A stretch of 64,000 bases of DNA from Leucobacter ruminantium (GTDB taxonomy: Bacteria > Actinomycetota > Actinomycetes > Actinomycetales > Microbacteriaceae): positions 1-64,000 of the forward strand of contig NZ_JAGDYL010000005.1 of the NCBI RefSeq assembly GCF_017565705.1, given 5' to 3'. Every line of letters starts with the position of its first letter. Position 1 is the first letter of the stretch. Made by a program: the position numbers and the translations under genes. Shown piece by piece: positions 18,502 through 27,567 of this stretch. The notes beneath the pieces were generated by a model. That model did not search any database. It worked only from the letters and a program-made list of their open reading frames with translations, and was not told the origin of the DNA.

Positions 18502-19192
18502 CGCCGCCGCCGTTCTCGCCGCCGCCCGACTCGATGTGCTGGAGCAGGCGCTCCGAGATGCCGTCGATGTGCCGCACGACCGCTCGCTGCAGTGCTGCCG
18601 GATCCTCGGCCTCCATGGCGTCGAGCACCGCGAGATGCTCTCGGATCGAAGCGCGCAGGTGCGCGTGCAGCGGATTCGCGAAGACGCGCACCCGTGCGAG
18701 GGGGCCCTGGAGCCGGCCGATCAGGTGCAGCAGCATCGGATTGCCGCAGCGGTCGATGTAGAGGCTGTGGAGTTCCGCGTCGCCGTGGGCGAAGGAGTGG
18801 GAGCGTCCCTCTGCGATATCGGCCTCGATGGACTCCATGGCGCGACGCACTCGGGCGATCTCGTCGCGCGGGATGTTTCGGGCGAGGAACGCGGCTTCGC
18901 CCTCGAGCGCGCGGCGCACCTGGTAGAGGTGGGCGACGAACTCGGTGGTGATCGGCGGCACCGAGAAGCCGCGCGGGCCGGATTCGTTGAGCATGCCCTC
19001 GTCCTGCAGACGGCGGATGGCTTCGCGGAGCGGGGAACGGCTGATCGAGAGGCGACGGGCGAGATCGTTCTCGCTCAGCACGGTCTGGGGGGTGAACACC
19101 CCCGAGATGATGAGTTCCTGGATCGCGGCGTACGCCTGTTCCGCGAGGGAGGGGCCGCGCTGCAGTGCGCTCGCCGCGTCTAACGTGCTCAT
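18488..19192 (-). CDS. GntR-family regulator, FCD (FadR) subfamily
   Basis: A 234-residue ligand-responsive repressor or activator. The winged HTH lies in the first ~75 residues (AYAAIQELIISGVFTPQTVLSENDLARRLSISRSPLREAIRRLQDEG), followed by the FCD all-helical ligand domain with metal/ligand residues around HGDAELHSLYIDRCGNPML. I start at the ATG 19192, preceded by CAGGTAAC. The longer frame to 19276 would run through the probable operator and has no family similarity. It is divergent from the SBP gene, with inverted repeats between them, and is the likely local regulator of Block A. Confidence 0.92.
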   Translation of the reverse strand: MSTLDAASALQRGPSLAEQAYAAIQELIISGVFTPQTVLSENDLARRLSISRSPLREAIRRLQDEGMLNESGPRGFSVPPITTEFVAHLYQVRRALEGEAAFLARNIPRDEIARVRRAMESIEADIAEGRSHSFAHGDAELHSLYIDRCGNPMLLHLIGRLQGPLARVRVFANPLHAHLRASIREHLAVLDAMEAEDPAALQRAVVRHIDGISERLLQHIESGGGENGGGDGDG

Positions 19193-19264
19193 TTTGTTAC
19201 CTGCTTGCTGAAACCGTTGATTTCCGGGGGAAGTCGCGACTCGGGCCGGCCGAGCAGCGCGTTT

Positions 19265-19306
19265 GTACATTGACAACCTACCGAAGGATCCCTAATCTGT
19301 CGACAG
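19265..19306. promoter_or_regulatory. Candidate operators between GntR gene and ABC operon
   Basis: Two dyads are visible: TGT-N6-ACA within TTGTACATTGACAA (around 19264-19277), like the TNGT-NNN-ACNA sites of FadR-type GntR proteins, and the perfect palindrome CTGTCGACAG at 19297-19306. Their location in the divergent gap suits control of both directions. Confidence 0.5.
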
Positions 19307-19365
19307 GCGACGGGCGACGGACTTCAGTCGCCAGTCCACTCAACGAAGAGACAGGAGAACATCGG

Positions 19366-20385
19366 ATGGCTACAAAGCTTCTGAAGGCGGCGGTCGCGCT
19401 CGCCGCCGCGGGTGCGATGGTGAGCATGGCTGCGTGCTCGTCTGACGGCGGCGGGGGAGATGCGGCTACCGACGGCAGCGATATCACCATCGGCTACTCG
19501 GGCTACACGGTTTCGAACCCGTTCTTCGCGGGCATCCTCGAAGGCCTCGAACGCGGCGCCGAGGAGACCGGGGCCACGCTCATCTCGACGAACGCCAACG
19601 GCGACCCCAACCAGCAGGTCACCGACGTCGAGAATCTCATCACGCAGGGCGTCGACTACATCGCGATCAACCCCGCCGACGGCAAGGCGATCATCCCCGC
19701 GGTCAAGGCGGCGGATGCCGCGGGCATCCCGGTGATCGCGCTCGCCGATTCCATCGGCACCGACGTCACCTTCACCATCAGCCAGAATCACGTCGAAGCA
19801 GGCAAGATGGCGGCCGAGGAGATCGTCGCCTTCCTGGAGGAGAAGAACGGCGAGCCGAAGGGCAAGGTCGTCAACATCCAGGGCCTCGCGGGCTCGCCGG
19901 CGGCGACCGATCGAGACAAGGGCTTCCTCGAGGTGATGGAGCAGTACCCAGACGTCGACATCGTCGCCACCGCAGACGGCGGCTGGGACACCGCGGTGTC
20001 GAACGAGGTCATGAACGACATCCTGCAGGCGCAGCCCGAGATCGACGCGGTCTTCGCGGCGAACGGCGCCGAAGCGGTCGGCGTGAGCCGCGCGATCGAA
20101 TCGGCGGGTCGCTTCGTGCCGGTCGGCGAGGACGGCCACATCTACGTGATCGGCATCGACGGCCCGAAACCTGCGATCGAGAACATCCGCGCCGGCATCC
20201 AGGACGCCGAGATCAGCCAGCAGCCGATCACGATGTCGGAGGAGGCCGTGCGCCTCATCGTGAAGCTCGCGAAGGGCGAAGAGGTCGAGAAGAACGTCGA
20301 ATGGCCGTCGATGCTGCTGACGAGGGACAACCTCGAGAGCCCCGAGGTGCAGGAGTACGGTATCTGGGCGGACGAAATTGACTGA
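19366..20385 (+). CDS. Sugar ABC transporter substrate-binding lipoprotein (RbsB type)
   Basis: A 339-residue extracytoplasmic binding protein tethered by lipid. The signal peptide MATKLLKAAVALAAAGAMV ends in the lipobox SMAAC, with the lipidated Cys near residue 24. The type I periplasmic fold starts ITIGYSGYTVSNPFFAGILEGLERGAEETGA and continues through the VDYIAINPADGKAIIPAV hinge segment. This is the ribose/galactose/inositol cluster of binding proteins. The ATG at 19366 follows ACAGGAG. Its 3' end overlaps the ATPase gene by 8 bp, so the importer is translated as a unit. Confidence 0.94.
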   Translation: MATKLLKAAVALAAAGAMVSMAACSSDGGGGDAATDGSDITIGYSGYTVSNPFFAGILEGLERGAEETGATLISTNANGDPNQQVTDVENLITQGVDYIAINPADGKAIIPAVKAADAAGIPVIALADSIGTDVTFTISQNHVEAGKMAAEEIVAFLEEKNGEPKGKVVNIQGLAGSPAATDRDKGFLEVMEQYPDVDIVATADGGWDTAVSNEVMNDILQAQPEIDAVFAANGAEAVGVSRAIESAGRFVPVGEDGHIYVIGIDGPKPAIENIRAGIQDAEISQQPITMSEEAVRLIVKLAKGEEVEKNVEWPSMLLTRDNLESPEVQEYGIWADEID

Positions 20386-21862
20386 GCAGCCGCTCGCGCG
20401 CTTGATCGGCGTGAGCAAGCACTACCCCGGCGTCCGTGCGCTGACCGATGTCAGCCTGGAGATCCATGCCGGAAGGGTGCTGGCGCTCGCGGGGGAGAAC
20501 GGCGCGGGAAAGTCCACGCTCATCAAGAGCCTGGCCGGTGCCGTTCGCCCCGACGAGGGCGTCGTCGAGGTCGGCGGGAGCCCCGTTCCCGCCGACCCCG
20601 GCGAGGTCATCCGGGCCGGGGTGAGCGTCATCTATCAGGAGCTCACCGACATCCCCGACATGTCGGTCGCGGACAACCTGCTGCTGGGCGCGATGCCGAG
20701 CACCGTCGGGGTGGTGCACCGCTCGCGTGCGGAGCACGTGAGCCGCAAGGCCATGGCGCGAGTGGGGCTTGCGCACATCGATCCTCGCCGTCCGGTATCG
20801 AGCCTCACGCTCTCGGAGCGGCAGCTGCTCGAGATCGCGCGCTGTCTCGCTCGCGACGCGAAGGTGCTCGTGTTCGACGAGCCGACATCGTCGCTTCCCG
20901 AGAGCGAGGTCGAGATCCTCATGCGGGTCATCGCCGGCCTCAAGGCCGACGGGCTCGGCATCCTCTACGTGAGCCACCACCTCGACGAGTTCTTCGAGAT
21001 CGCCGACGACATCCTGGTGCTCCGAGACGGGCACGTGGTCGAGCAACGGCCCACCTCGGAGTGGGATGAGCAGCAGCTCGTGCGCGCGATGCTCGCCCGC
21101 GATCTGGGGAGGGCCTATCCCTTCAGGGATCGCGAACTCGGCGAGGAGGTGCTGCGAGCCGAGGGACTCAACGCTCCGCGCGTGAAGGATTCGCGCCTGC
21201 ACGTGCGCAGCGGTGAGGTCGTAGGACTGATCGGCCTCGCCGGAGCCGGACGGACCGAGCTGATGCGCGTGATCGCGGGCGTCGACCGGCCGGACAGCGG
21301 CAGCGTGACGGTCGACGGCGTGCCGGTGAGGACCGGCAGCATCGCCGCGGCGCGCGGTGCGGGCATCGCCTACGTCACCGAGGACCGCAAACAGAGCGGC
21401 CTCGTGCTCGAGGGCAGCGTTCGCGACAACATGGCGTTCGGCAACTACGGGCTCTTCTCGCGCTTCGGCTGGATCCGACAGACGAAGCTCGCGCGGCTCT
21501 GCAAGAAGTGGATCGCCGAATTCGAGGTGAAGACGGCCGATACGACCGGTGCGGTCGGTCGGCTCTCCGGCGGCAACCAGCAGAAGGTGGTGCTCGCCAG
21601 GTACGCGGCGACCGAGCCGAGGCTGATCCTCCTCGACGACCCCACCCGGGGCGTCGATGTCGGGTCGAAGGCCGCGATCTACGACAAGGTGTTCGAACTC
21701 GCCGAAGGCGGAGCAGGGGTCGTCGTCACCAGTTCCGACACCGATGAGGTGCTCGCGGTCAGCGATCGCGCCTATGTGCTCCGCTCAGGACGCATCGTCG
21801 GCGAGATCGAGCGCGCATCCTTCGACCGCGAGGCGGCACTCCACCTCGCCTCTCTCGGCTGA
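20378..21862 (+). CDS. Sugar ABC transporter ATP-binding protein (RbsA/MglA type, two NBDs)
   Basis: A 494-residue ATPase with two fused nucleotide-binding domains. Domain 1 has Walker A GENGAGKST, a variant signature LTLSERQLLEIARCLARDAKVLVFDEPTSS, and a Walker B. Domain 2 has the degenerate P-loop GLAGAGRTE and the intact signature RLSGGNQQKVVLARYAATEPRLILLDDPTRGVD, the usual RbsA asymmetry. It starts with TTG at 20378 within the end of the SBP gene, giving tight coupling. Permease partner: 21887-22945. Confidence 0.95.
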   Translation: MTEQPLARLIGVSKHYPGVRALTDVSLEIHAGRVLALAGENGAGKSTLIKSLAGAVRPDEGVVEVGGSPVPADPGEVIRAGVSVIYQELTDIPDMSVADNLLLGAMPSTVGVVHRSRAEHVSRKAMARVGLAHIDPRRPVSSLTLSERQLLEIARCLARDAKVLVFDEPTSSLPESEVEILMRVIAGLKADGLGILYVSHHLDEFFEIADDILVLRDGHVVEQRPTSEWDEQQLVRAMLARDLGRAYPFRDRELGEEVLRAEGLNAPRVKDSRLHVRSGEVVGLIGLAGAGRTELMRVIAGVDRPDSGSVTVDGVPVRTGSIAAARGAGIAYVTEDRKQSGLVLEGSVRDNMAFGNYGLFSRFGWIRQTKLARLCKKWIAEFEVKTADTTGAVGRLSGGNQQKVVLARYAATEPRLILLDDPTRGVDVGSKAAIYDKVFELAEGGAGVVVTSSDTDEVLAVSDRAYVLRSGRIVGEIERASFDREAALHLASLG

Positions 21863-21886
21863 TCCCACTAACTGAGGAAGAAACCA

Positions 21887-22945
21887 ATGAATCTCAATAC
21901 GCAGAAGCTCGAAGAGCGGGTGAGGCCGCCCGAGACGTCGGCCCTCCCCGCGCTCGCCGAGCGGCAGACCGGCTGGGCCGCGCGCACGTGGCAGCGGATC
22001 AAGCTCAGCCCGACGACTCCCATCTTCGTCGCCCTCATCCTCGTGTGCATCGTGCTCTCGGTGCTCTCGGAGAGGTTCTTCCGCGCCGCCAACATCCTGA
22101 ACATCCTGAATCAGTCGGCGATCGTCGGGATCGCGGCGGTCGGGGCAACCCTCGTGATCATCACGGCGGGCATCGACCTCTCCGTCGGCTCGAACATCGC
22201 GCTGTCCGGGATGGTGGCCGCGACCTTCGTCGCGGGCGGGGGCGACGGCGTGCTGGGCGTCATCCTCGCGCTGCTGATCTCCACGCTCATCGGCGCCTTC
22301 AACGGCGCCTCCGTCGCGTGGTTGAACCTCGCACCGTTCATCGTGACGCTCGCGACACTCGGCATGGGCAGAGGGCTGACGCTGCAACTCAGCCAGGGTC
22401 AGAGCGTCTACGACCTTCCCGAGTCGTTCAACTGGATCGGCAGCGCGACCGTTCTGGGCATCCCCTTCGCCTCCGTGCTCACGGTGCTGATGTTCATCGT
22501 GGGCCATCTGATCCTCAACAACACGGTGTTCGGCCACAAGGTCTACGCCACCGGCGGCAACAGGGAGGCCGCGAGGCTCTCCGGCATCAAGGATCGCCAG
22601 ACGCTGTTCTTCGTGTACGGCTTCGCCGGGCTCTGCGCGGGCATCTCGGCCGTCGTGCTCGTCGGCCGACTCGGATCCGCGACCCCGACGGCGGGAACCG
22701 GGCTGGAGCTGCAGGTGATCGCGGCCGTCGTCATCGGCGGCACGAGCCTCTTCGGCGGCAAGGGCAGCATGCTCGGCACCTTCATCGGCGTGCTGCTGAT
22801 CGGCGTGATCAACAACGGTCTCACCCTGCTCAACGTAAGCCCCTTCTGGGTGCAGTTCGTGCAGGCCGCGATGATCTTCCTCGCCGTGCTGCTCGATTCG
22901 TTCAACACGCGCCGTCTCGCTCGGCGAAAGGTCAAGGCGGGCTGA
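21887..22945 (+). CDS. Sugar ABC transporter permease (RbsC type)
   Basis: A 352-residue permease with a ~50-residue cytoplasmic N-terminus, then about ten hydrophobic segments. The BPD-type motif VGATLVIITAGIDLSVGSNIALSG and the coupling loop GNREAARLSGIKDRQTLFFVYGFAGL are typical of ribose/xylose permeases. It follows the ATPase by 24 bp and completes the Block A importer (SBP-ATPase-permease). Confidence 0.95.
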   Translation: MNLNTQKLEERVRPPETSALPALAERQTGWAARTWQRIKLSPTTPIFVALILVCIVLSVLSERFFRAANILNILNQSAIVGIAAVGATLVIITAGIDLSVGSNIALSGMVAATFVAGGGDGVLGVILALLISTLIGAFNGASVAWLNLAPFIVTLATLGMGRGLTLQLSQGQSVYDLPESFNWIGSATVLGIPFASVLTVLMFIVGHLILNNTVFGHKVYATGGNREAARLSGIKDRQTLFFVYGFAGLCAGISAVVLVGRLGSATPTAGTGLELQVIAAVVIGGTSLFGGKGSMLGTFIGVLLIGVINNGLTLLNVSPFWVQFVQAAMIFLAVLLDSFNTRRLARRKVKAG

Positions 22946-22975
22946 GGCCCGAACTCTCAGGAGAGAACAACACCC

Positions 22976-24154
22976 ATGGATATCCCCTTCAACACACGGC
23001 AACTCGACGAGCTCATGGAGGCCGAGAGCGTCGACGCCCTCCTCGTGACGTCGAAGCACAACGTGCAGTACCTGCTCGGCGGCCACAGATTCTTCTGGTT
23101 CGACTACATGGACGCCGTCGGCGTGAGCCGCTACCTGCCGGTCTTCGTCTACTTCCGCGGTGCGCCCGACGCCTCGTGCTTCGTCGGCAACGCGATGGAG
23201 GGTTTCCAGATCGAGAACGAACCGATCTGGGTGCAGCGCATCAAGGCCGAGGCGTGGGGCGTGCGCGACGCGATGAACTTCGCTCTCGACGCGGTGCGCG
23301 AGCGACTCGGCACGCGAGCCCGACTCGGGATCGAGCCCAGCTTCCTGCCGGTCGACGCGCTGCCCGTGCTCGAGGAGCGCGGCTCCTACGAGCTGGCCGA
23401 CGCCGAGTTCCTGCTCGAGCGTCTGAGAGCCCGGAAGACCGGTGCGGAGCTCGACCTCGTGGAGCAGGCGTCCGATCGCACCGTCGAGTCGATCCTCGAG
23501 GTCTTCGGCGGTCTCGAACCCGGCTTGACGAAGCGCGATGCCGTCGAACGGCTGCGTATCGCCGAGGTGGAGCGCGGGCTCATCTTCGAGTACTGCCTCG
23601 TGTCGGCCGGGCCGAACTTCAACCGTGCGGCCTCGGACGATCGACTCGAGGAGGGCGACGTCATCTGCCTCGACTCCGGCGGCAACTACCGCGGGTATAT
23701 CGGCGATCTCGCGCGCATGGGCGTGCTGGGATCGCCCGACGCCGAACTCGAAGACGCTCTTGCGGAGGTCGACGCCGTGCAGCAGGCCGCTCGCAGCGCG
23801 ATCGGCGCCGGCGCACTCGGACGCGACGTCATCGCCGCAGGCGATGCCCGACTCGCGAAGAGCCGGTTCGCCGAGCGCCTCGCGTACGTGACGCACGGCA
23901 TGGGACTCGTCAGCCACGAGGCGCCGCGCATCACGGCGACCGGCCCGGTGCCCTACCCCGACACGGACGCCGACGCCCCGCTGCAGCCCGGTATGGTGCT
24001 GTCGGTGGAGACGACGCTGTGGCACGAGCGACGGGGGTTCATCAAACTGGAGGACACGGTGATCGTGACCGACGACGGTTTCCGGGCCGTCGGCGATATC
24101 GGTCGTGGCTGGAACGTCTGCGGCCAGGGCGCCGAGCGTCTGGTGAGCGCATGA
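22976..24154 (+). CDS. M24-family metallohydrolase (Xaa-Pro peptidase/creatinase fold)
   Basis: A 392-residue pita-bread enzyme. The N-terminal creatinase-like domain spans residues ~1-135. The C-terminal catalytic domain supplies all five dimetal ligands in order: two Asp in LDSGGNYRGYIGDLAR, His in GLVSHEAPRIT, Glu in MVLSVETTLW and Glu in KLEDTVIV. It is therefore likely active, either on a peptide bond or on a C-N bond as in creatinase. Its place inside a sugar-type import operon is unusual and suggests a nitrogen-bearing or amide-linked substrate. It overlaps the next gene by ATGA. Confidence 0.88.
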   Translation: MDIPFNTRQLDELMEAESVDALLVTSKHNVQYLLGGHRFFWFDYMDAVGVSRYLPVFVYFRGAPDASCFVGNAMEGFQIENEPIWVQRIKAEAWGVRDAMNFALDAVRERLGTRARLGIEPSFLPVDALPVLEERGSYELADAEFLLERLRARKTGAELDLVEQASDRTVESILEVFGGLEPGLTKRDAVERLRIAEVERGLIFEYCLVSAGPNFNRAASDDRLEEGDVICLDSGGNYRGYIGDLARMGVLGSPDAELEDALAEVDAVQQAARSAIGAGALGRDVIAAGDARLAKSRFAERLAYVTHGMGLVSHEAPRITATGPVPYPDTDADAPLQPGMVLSVETTLWHERRGFIKLEDTVIVTDDGFRAVGDIGRGWNVCGQGAERLVSA

Positions 24155-24648
24155 CCGCGGGCTTCTCGCTGCACCACCTCGGCCTCGTGGTCGAGGATCT
24201 CGACCGAGCCGTGGGCTTCTACACCGACGTGCTCGGCATGAGCCGGGAGGGGCGCACCGAGTGGACCACGATCGCCGGTGCGCCGCTCGGCATCGCCTCC
24301 GACACGGTCGAGCTGCGCTGGGCGTTCCTCGGTCTCGGCCCCGTGCGTCTCGAACTGCACGAGTTCCGCGGCCTGCCGGTCTCGCCGGTGCGGCGCAGGA
24401 CTCAGGATCCGGGGCTCGGGCACCTCGCACTCGCCGTTCCCGACATGAGCGCCGCGGTGGCCGCGCTCGAGGGCGCGGGCGCGGAGTTCTTCTCGGCCCC
24501 GAACCTGCTCACCGACTCTCCAGGGCAGGAGGGGGACCAGTGGGTCTACTGCAGGGATCCCTTCGGATTGACCATCGAGCTGTACCAGACCGCCACACCC
24601 GCCGAGCGAGCGCGGGCGATGGCCGCTCAGACGGAAAGGAACGACTGA
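24151..24648 (+). CDS. VOC-superfamily protein (glyoxalase/methylmalonyl-CoA epimerase-like)
   Basis: A 165-residue metalloprotein of the vicinal oxygen chelate fold, starting at ATG 24151 in an ATGA overlap. Two beta-alpha-beta-beta-beta modules are visible: HHLGLVVEDLDRAVGFYTDVLGM at the start and LGHLALAVPDMSAAVAALEGAGAEF in the middle. Candidate metal ligands are His9, Glu in RLELHEF, His in GHLALAV and Glu in GLTIELYQ. It could epimerise or isomerise an intermediate of Block A; the reaction is unknown. Confidence 0.85.
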   Translation: MTAGFSLHHLGLVVEDLDRAVGFYTDVLGMSREGRTEWTTIAGAPLGIASDTVELRWAFLGLGPVRLELHEFRGLPVSPVRRRTQDPGLGHLALAVPDMSAAVAALEGAGAEFFSAPNLLTDSPGQEGDQWVYCRDPFGLTIELYQTATPAERARAMAAQTERND

Positions 24649-25709
24649 TGAACGAGACCATGCGCGCCGCCGTGTTCAAGGGGGAGGGCAGGCTCGAACT
24701 CGAGCAGCGCCCACGCCCCCGCATCGAACGGCCCGACGATATCGTGCTGCGGGTCCGAGCTGTGGGGATCTGCGGCTCCGACCTCCACATCCTCGATGTG
24801 CCGCCGACGCACCCCGCGAAGCCCGGCGTGATCTTCGGCCACGAGTTCTGCGGAGAGATCGTAGAGGTCGGCCCCGAGGTGCGCGACCTCAGCGTCGGCG
24901 ATCGGGTCGCCATCGATCAGAACCCGCCGTGCGGACGCTGCGATGCGTGCCGCACGGGCAGCCCCAATTTCTGCGAGGTGGTGTTCGACAACCCCGAGTG
25001 CGAGGTGCCCGGCTGGCCGCACACGCCGGGGCAGTGGTGGGACGGCGGCATGGCCGAGTACGTGCGCGTGCCCTCGTACTTCGCCTACAGGGTCTCGGCC
25101 GACTCCCCGATGGAGCACATCGTCGTCGCCGAGCCGCTGGGCTGCGTCCTCAACGGCGTGCACAAGGCGGGCGTGCGCCCGGGGGAGACGGCCGTGGTCA
25201 TGGGCGGGGGGCCGATCGGCCTGCTGACCGTCACGGTGCTCAAGCTGCTGGGCGCGGGCCGGATCATCGTGATCGAGCCCTCGGAGGAACGCCGCAACGT
25301 GGCTCTCGAGCTCGGCGCCACGACCGGTATCGACCCGAGCGCCGTCGATGTCGTATCGGCGGTGCGCGAGGCGACGGGCGGCGCTGGGCCCACCCTCATC
25401 TACGAGGCCGTTGGATCCCAGCTCGATGCGGCGATCGCCATGGCCGCCGACGAGGCCCGGATCGTTCTCGTCGGCATCAACTCGGCGGTGCGGGCGAGCT
25501 TCGCTCCGACCGACATCGTGAACAAGGAGCTGAGCATCCACGGCGCCTTCCTCATGCGCAACACGATGCGCGAGGCGCTCGATCTCATCGAGAGCGGCGC
25601 GATCCCTATCGGCAGGATCGTGAGCCATGTGCTGCCGCTCGAAGAGGTGCATGAGGGCATGCGGCTGGCCCGCGCCGGCGAGGCGCTGAAGGTGGTGTTC
25701 ACGCCGTGA
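24648..25709 (+). CDS. Zinc-dependent alcohol/polyol dehydrogenase (MDR family)
   Basis: A 353-residue medium-chain dehydrogenase. The catalytic zinc ligands are Cys in VGICGSDLH and His-Glu in FGHEFCGE, and the structural zinc is bound by CGRCDACRTGSPNFC. The Rossmann coenzyme motif is VVMGGGPIGLLTVTVLKLLGAGRIIVIE. The layout is that of sorbitol/threonine dehydrogenase relatives. It starts with the ATG in a TGATG overlap with the VOC gene and overlaps the SDR gene by 4 bp. Likely job: oxidation of the imported polyol or a derived intermediate. Confidence 0.92.
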   Translation: MNETMRAAVFKGEGRLELEQRPRPRIERPDDIVLRVRAVGICGSDLHILDVPPTHPAKPGVIFGHEFCGEIVEVGPEVRDLSVGDRVAIDQNPPCGRCDACRTGSPNFCEVVFDNPECEVPGWPHTPGQWWDGGMAEYVRVPSYFAYRVSADSPMEHIVVAEPLGCVLNGVHKAGVRPGETAVVMGGGPIGLLTVTVLKLLGAGRIIVIEPSEERRNVALELGATTGIDPSAVDVVSAVREATGGAGPTLIYEAVGSQLDAAIAMAADEARIVLVGINSAVRASFAPTDIVNKELSIHGAFLMRNTMREALDLIESGAIPIGRIVSHVLPLEEVHEGMRLARAGEALKVVFTP

Positions 25710-26548
25710 GCGAGGAGCAGGTTATGGAGAAGATCAGGGATCGCGGCTCCGAGGAGCGCTGGGCGTTCGTGACGGGCGGTGCGTCGGGCATCGGCGAGGG
25801 CATCGCCCGCGTGCTGCACGATTCCGGCTACGGCGTGATCCTCGCCGACCGCGACGCGGCTCGGCTCGGGGAGGTCGCGGCCTCCTTCGAGCGCGTGCGC
25901 ACGGTCGTCGCCGACGTGAGCGATCCGGCGGCGACCACCGCGATGCGGGAGGCGGCGGAGTCGGTGGACGGCCTATGGGGTCTCGTGAACGCCGCGGGGA
26001 TCTCGCTCGTGAAGCACTTCCTGCTCAACACCGAGGAGGAGTGGACCCGCATTCTGCGCGTGAACCTCGAGGGCACCTTCCGGGCCTGTCAGGCGGTGGC
26101 GCCCGTGCTGCGGAGGAACGGCGGCGGCGCGATCGTCAACATCGCGTCGATCACCGGGCGTGCGCCCGCCGCGCTGCAGGGCGCGTACGCCGCCTCGAAG
26201 GCCGGGGTGATCGGCTTCTCGAAGAGCCTCGCGTTCGATCTCGGCCCGCTCGACATCACGGTGAACGCCGTCTGCCCCGGGGTGGTTCGCACCCCGATCT
26301 GGGACCGCATCCTGGAAGCGGACGCCGCGGCGACGGGGCGCAGCGAGGACGAGATCTTCGCAGAGCACGTCAAGCCGATCCCCGTGGGTCGGCCGCAGAC
26401 CGTCGAGGACATCGGCGAGCTCTGCCGTTTTCTCCTCTCGGACGCGGCGCGCAGCATCTCCGGGGAGGAGATCGGGGCGACGGGCGGCATGGCGTTCGTG
26501 GAGTTCGACTTCGCCTCGGCGGCGCGAGAGCTTCCGGAGGAACTGTGA
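25706..26548 (+). CDS. Short-chain dehydrogenase/reductase (SDR)
   Basis: A 280-residue classical SDR. The coenzyme motif TGGASGIGEG is near residue 22, NAAGIS near residue 95, and the catalytic Ser (VNIASITG) and Tyr-x3-Lys (YAASKAG) are intact. A C-terminal FLLSDAARSISGEEIGATGGMAF closes the fold as in 3-oxoacyl reductase/polyol DH members. The GTG at 25706 forms GTGA with the upstream stop; an ATG at 25724 is a possible alternative. It is part of the continuous Block A operon. Confidence 0.92.
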   Translation: MSEEQVMEKIRDRGSEERWAFVTGGASGIGEGIARVLHDSGYGVILADRDAARLGEVAASFERVRTVVADVSDPAATTAMREAAESVDGLWGLVNAAGISLVKHFLLNTEEEWTRILRVNLEGTFRACQAVAPVLRRNGGGAIVNIASITGRAPAALQGAYAASKAGVIGFSKSLAFDLGPLDITVNAVCPGVVRTPIWDRILEADAAATGRSEDEIFAEHVKPIPVGRPQTVEDIGELCRFLLSDAARSISGEEIGATGGMAFVEFDFASAARELPEEL

Positions 26549-27393
26549 GCGCATCGACGGACACGCAACTCGTCGCCTCGTGCTGGACGAGCGCCGGCGC
26601 GGTCGCCCCGCTCTTCCCCGACGAACGGAGCACGTATCCGATCGACGAGCGCATCGCCGCTCTCTCGCGAACCGGCTGGTCGGGCATGGGGCTGAACCAG
26701 GCCGACCTCGCGGAGATCAAGCGCACCATCGGCTTCGAAGAGCTGCGCCGCCGGCTGGACGGGGCTGGTCTCGTGCACCGCGAGGTGGAGTTCCTGAACG
26801 ACTGGTGGCTGGACGAGGGCCTCTGGCGGGAGACGTGGGTTCTGCTGCTGGAGGCGGCCGAGACCATCGGAGCCTCGTTCGTCAAGGTCGGCGCCGCCTT
26901 CAACGGGCCGGAGGAGGACTTCGGATATCTCGTCGAGCCGTTCCGGAGGCTGGGCCGAGAGGCGGCCGAGCGAGGTCTGCGGGTGGCGATCGAGCCGATC
27001 GCCTTCTCCGGCATCGACACGACGCCGAAGGGTGCTGCGCTCGTGTCGGAGGTCGGGCTCCCGAATGTGGGGATCTGCATCGACTTCTGGCACGTCTTCC
27101 GGGCGGGAACGCCCTTCTCCGAGGTCGCGAAGGTGCCGGGCGACCGCGTGTTCTCCGTGGAGATGGGGGACTGCCCGGCCGAATCGCTGCCCGACCTCTT
27201 CACCGACACGACCGACAACCGGCGGCTGTGCGGAGAGGGCGATTTCGACGTGCGCGGTCTCGTCGAGGCGATCCGGGCCACGGGCTTCCGCGGCCCGTGG
27301 GGCGTGGAGATGCTCTCGCGGGAATATCGGCGGCTGCCGCTCGAGGACGCTCTGCGGGCGGCGCACGATGCCGCACTGCCCTACCTGCGGTAG
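26545..27393 (+). CDS. TIM-barrel sugar phosphate isomerase/epimerase (AP endonuclease 2 fold)
   Basis: A 282-residue xylose isomerase-like TIM barrel, starting at GTG 26545 in a GTGA overlap. Visible metal-site elements are EPIAFSG (Glu at the end of a strand), IDFWHVFRAG (Asp and His), and the closing GVEMLSREYRRLPLEDALRAA. These resemble IolE/IolH or hydroxypyruvate isomerase-like enzymes that move a carbonyl or dehydrate a cyclitol. It ends the Block A operon; no terminator is obvious in the 110 bp before the next promoter. Confidence 0.86.
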   Translation: MSASTDTQLVASCWTSAGAVAPLFPDERSTYPIDERIAALSRTGWSGMGLNQADLAEIKRTIGFEELRRRLDGAGLVHREVEFLNDWWLDEGLWRETWVLLLEAAETIGASFVKVGAAFNGPEEDFGYLVEPFRRLGREAAERGLRVAIEPIAFSGIDTTPKGAALVSEVGLPNVGICIDFWHVFRAGTPFSEVAKVPGDRVFSVEMGDCPAESLPDLFTDTTDNRRLCGEGDFDVRGLVEAIRATGFRGPWGVEMLSREYRRLPLEDALRAAHDAALPYLR

Positions 27394-27503
27394 GCGGGTC
27401 GTATGGGACTGCGATGCGATGGCCGTGCCGGGTGGCGGTGCGGCAGAGATGAGGGATCCCGGCGCGCGACGGGCGCGACGCTCCGTGACGCGCTCGGCGG
27501 AGG

Positions 27504-27547
27504 TTGACGTGAGTTCGATCCCGTGCGTACAATTTGGACCGGTCCAA
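27504..27547 (+). promoter_or_regulatory. Promoter plus palindromic operator TTGGACCGGTCCAA (site 1)
   Basis: -35 TTGACG (27504-27509), 18 bp, -10 TACAAT (27528-27533), then the perfect 14-bp palindrome TTGGACCGGTCCAA at 27534-27547, directly abutting the -10 and covering the expected start point. The same arrangement occurs at 33646-33688 and 45102-45144. Confidence 0.85.
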
Positions 27548-27567
27548 TGATGGAAGGTGGAAGTCGG

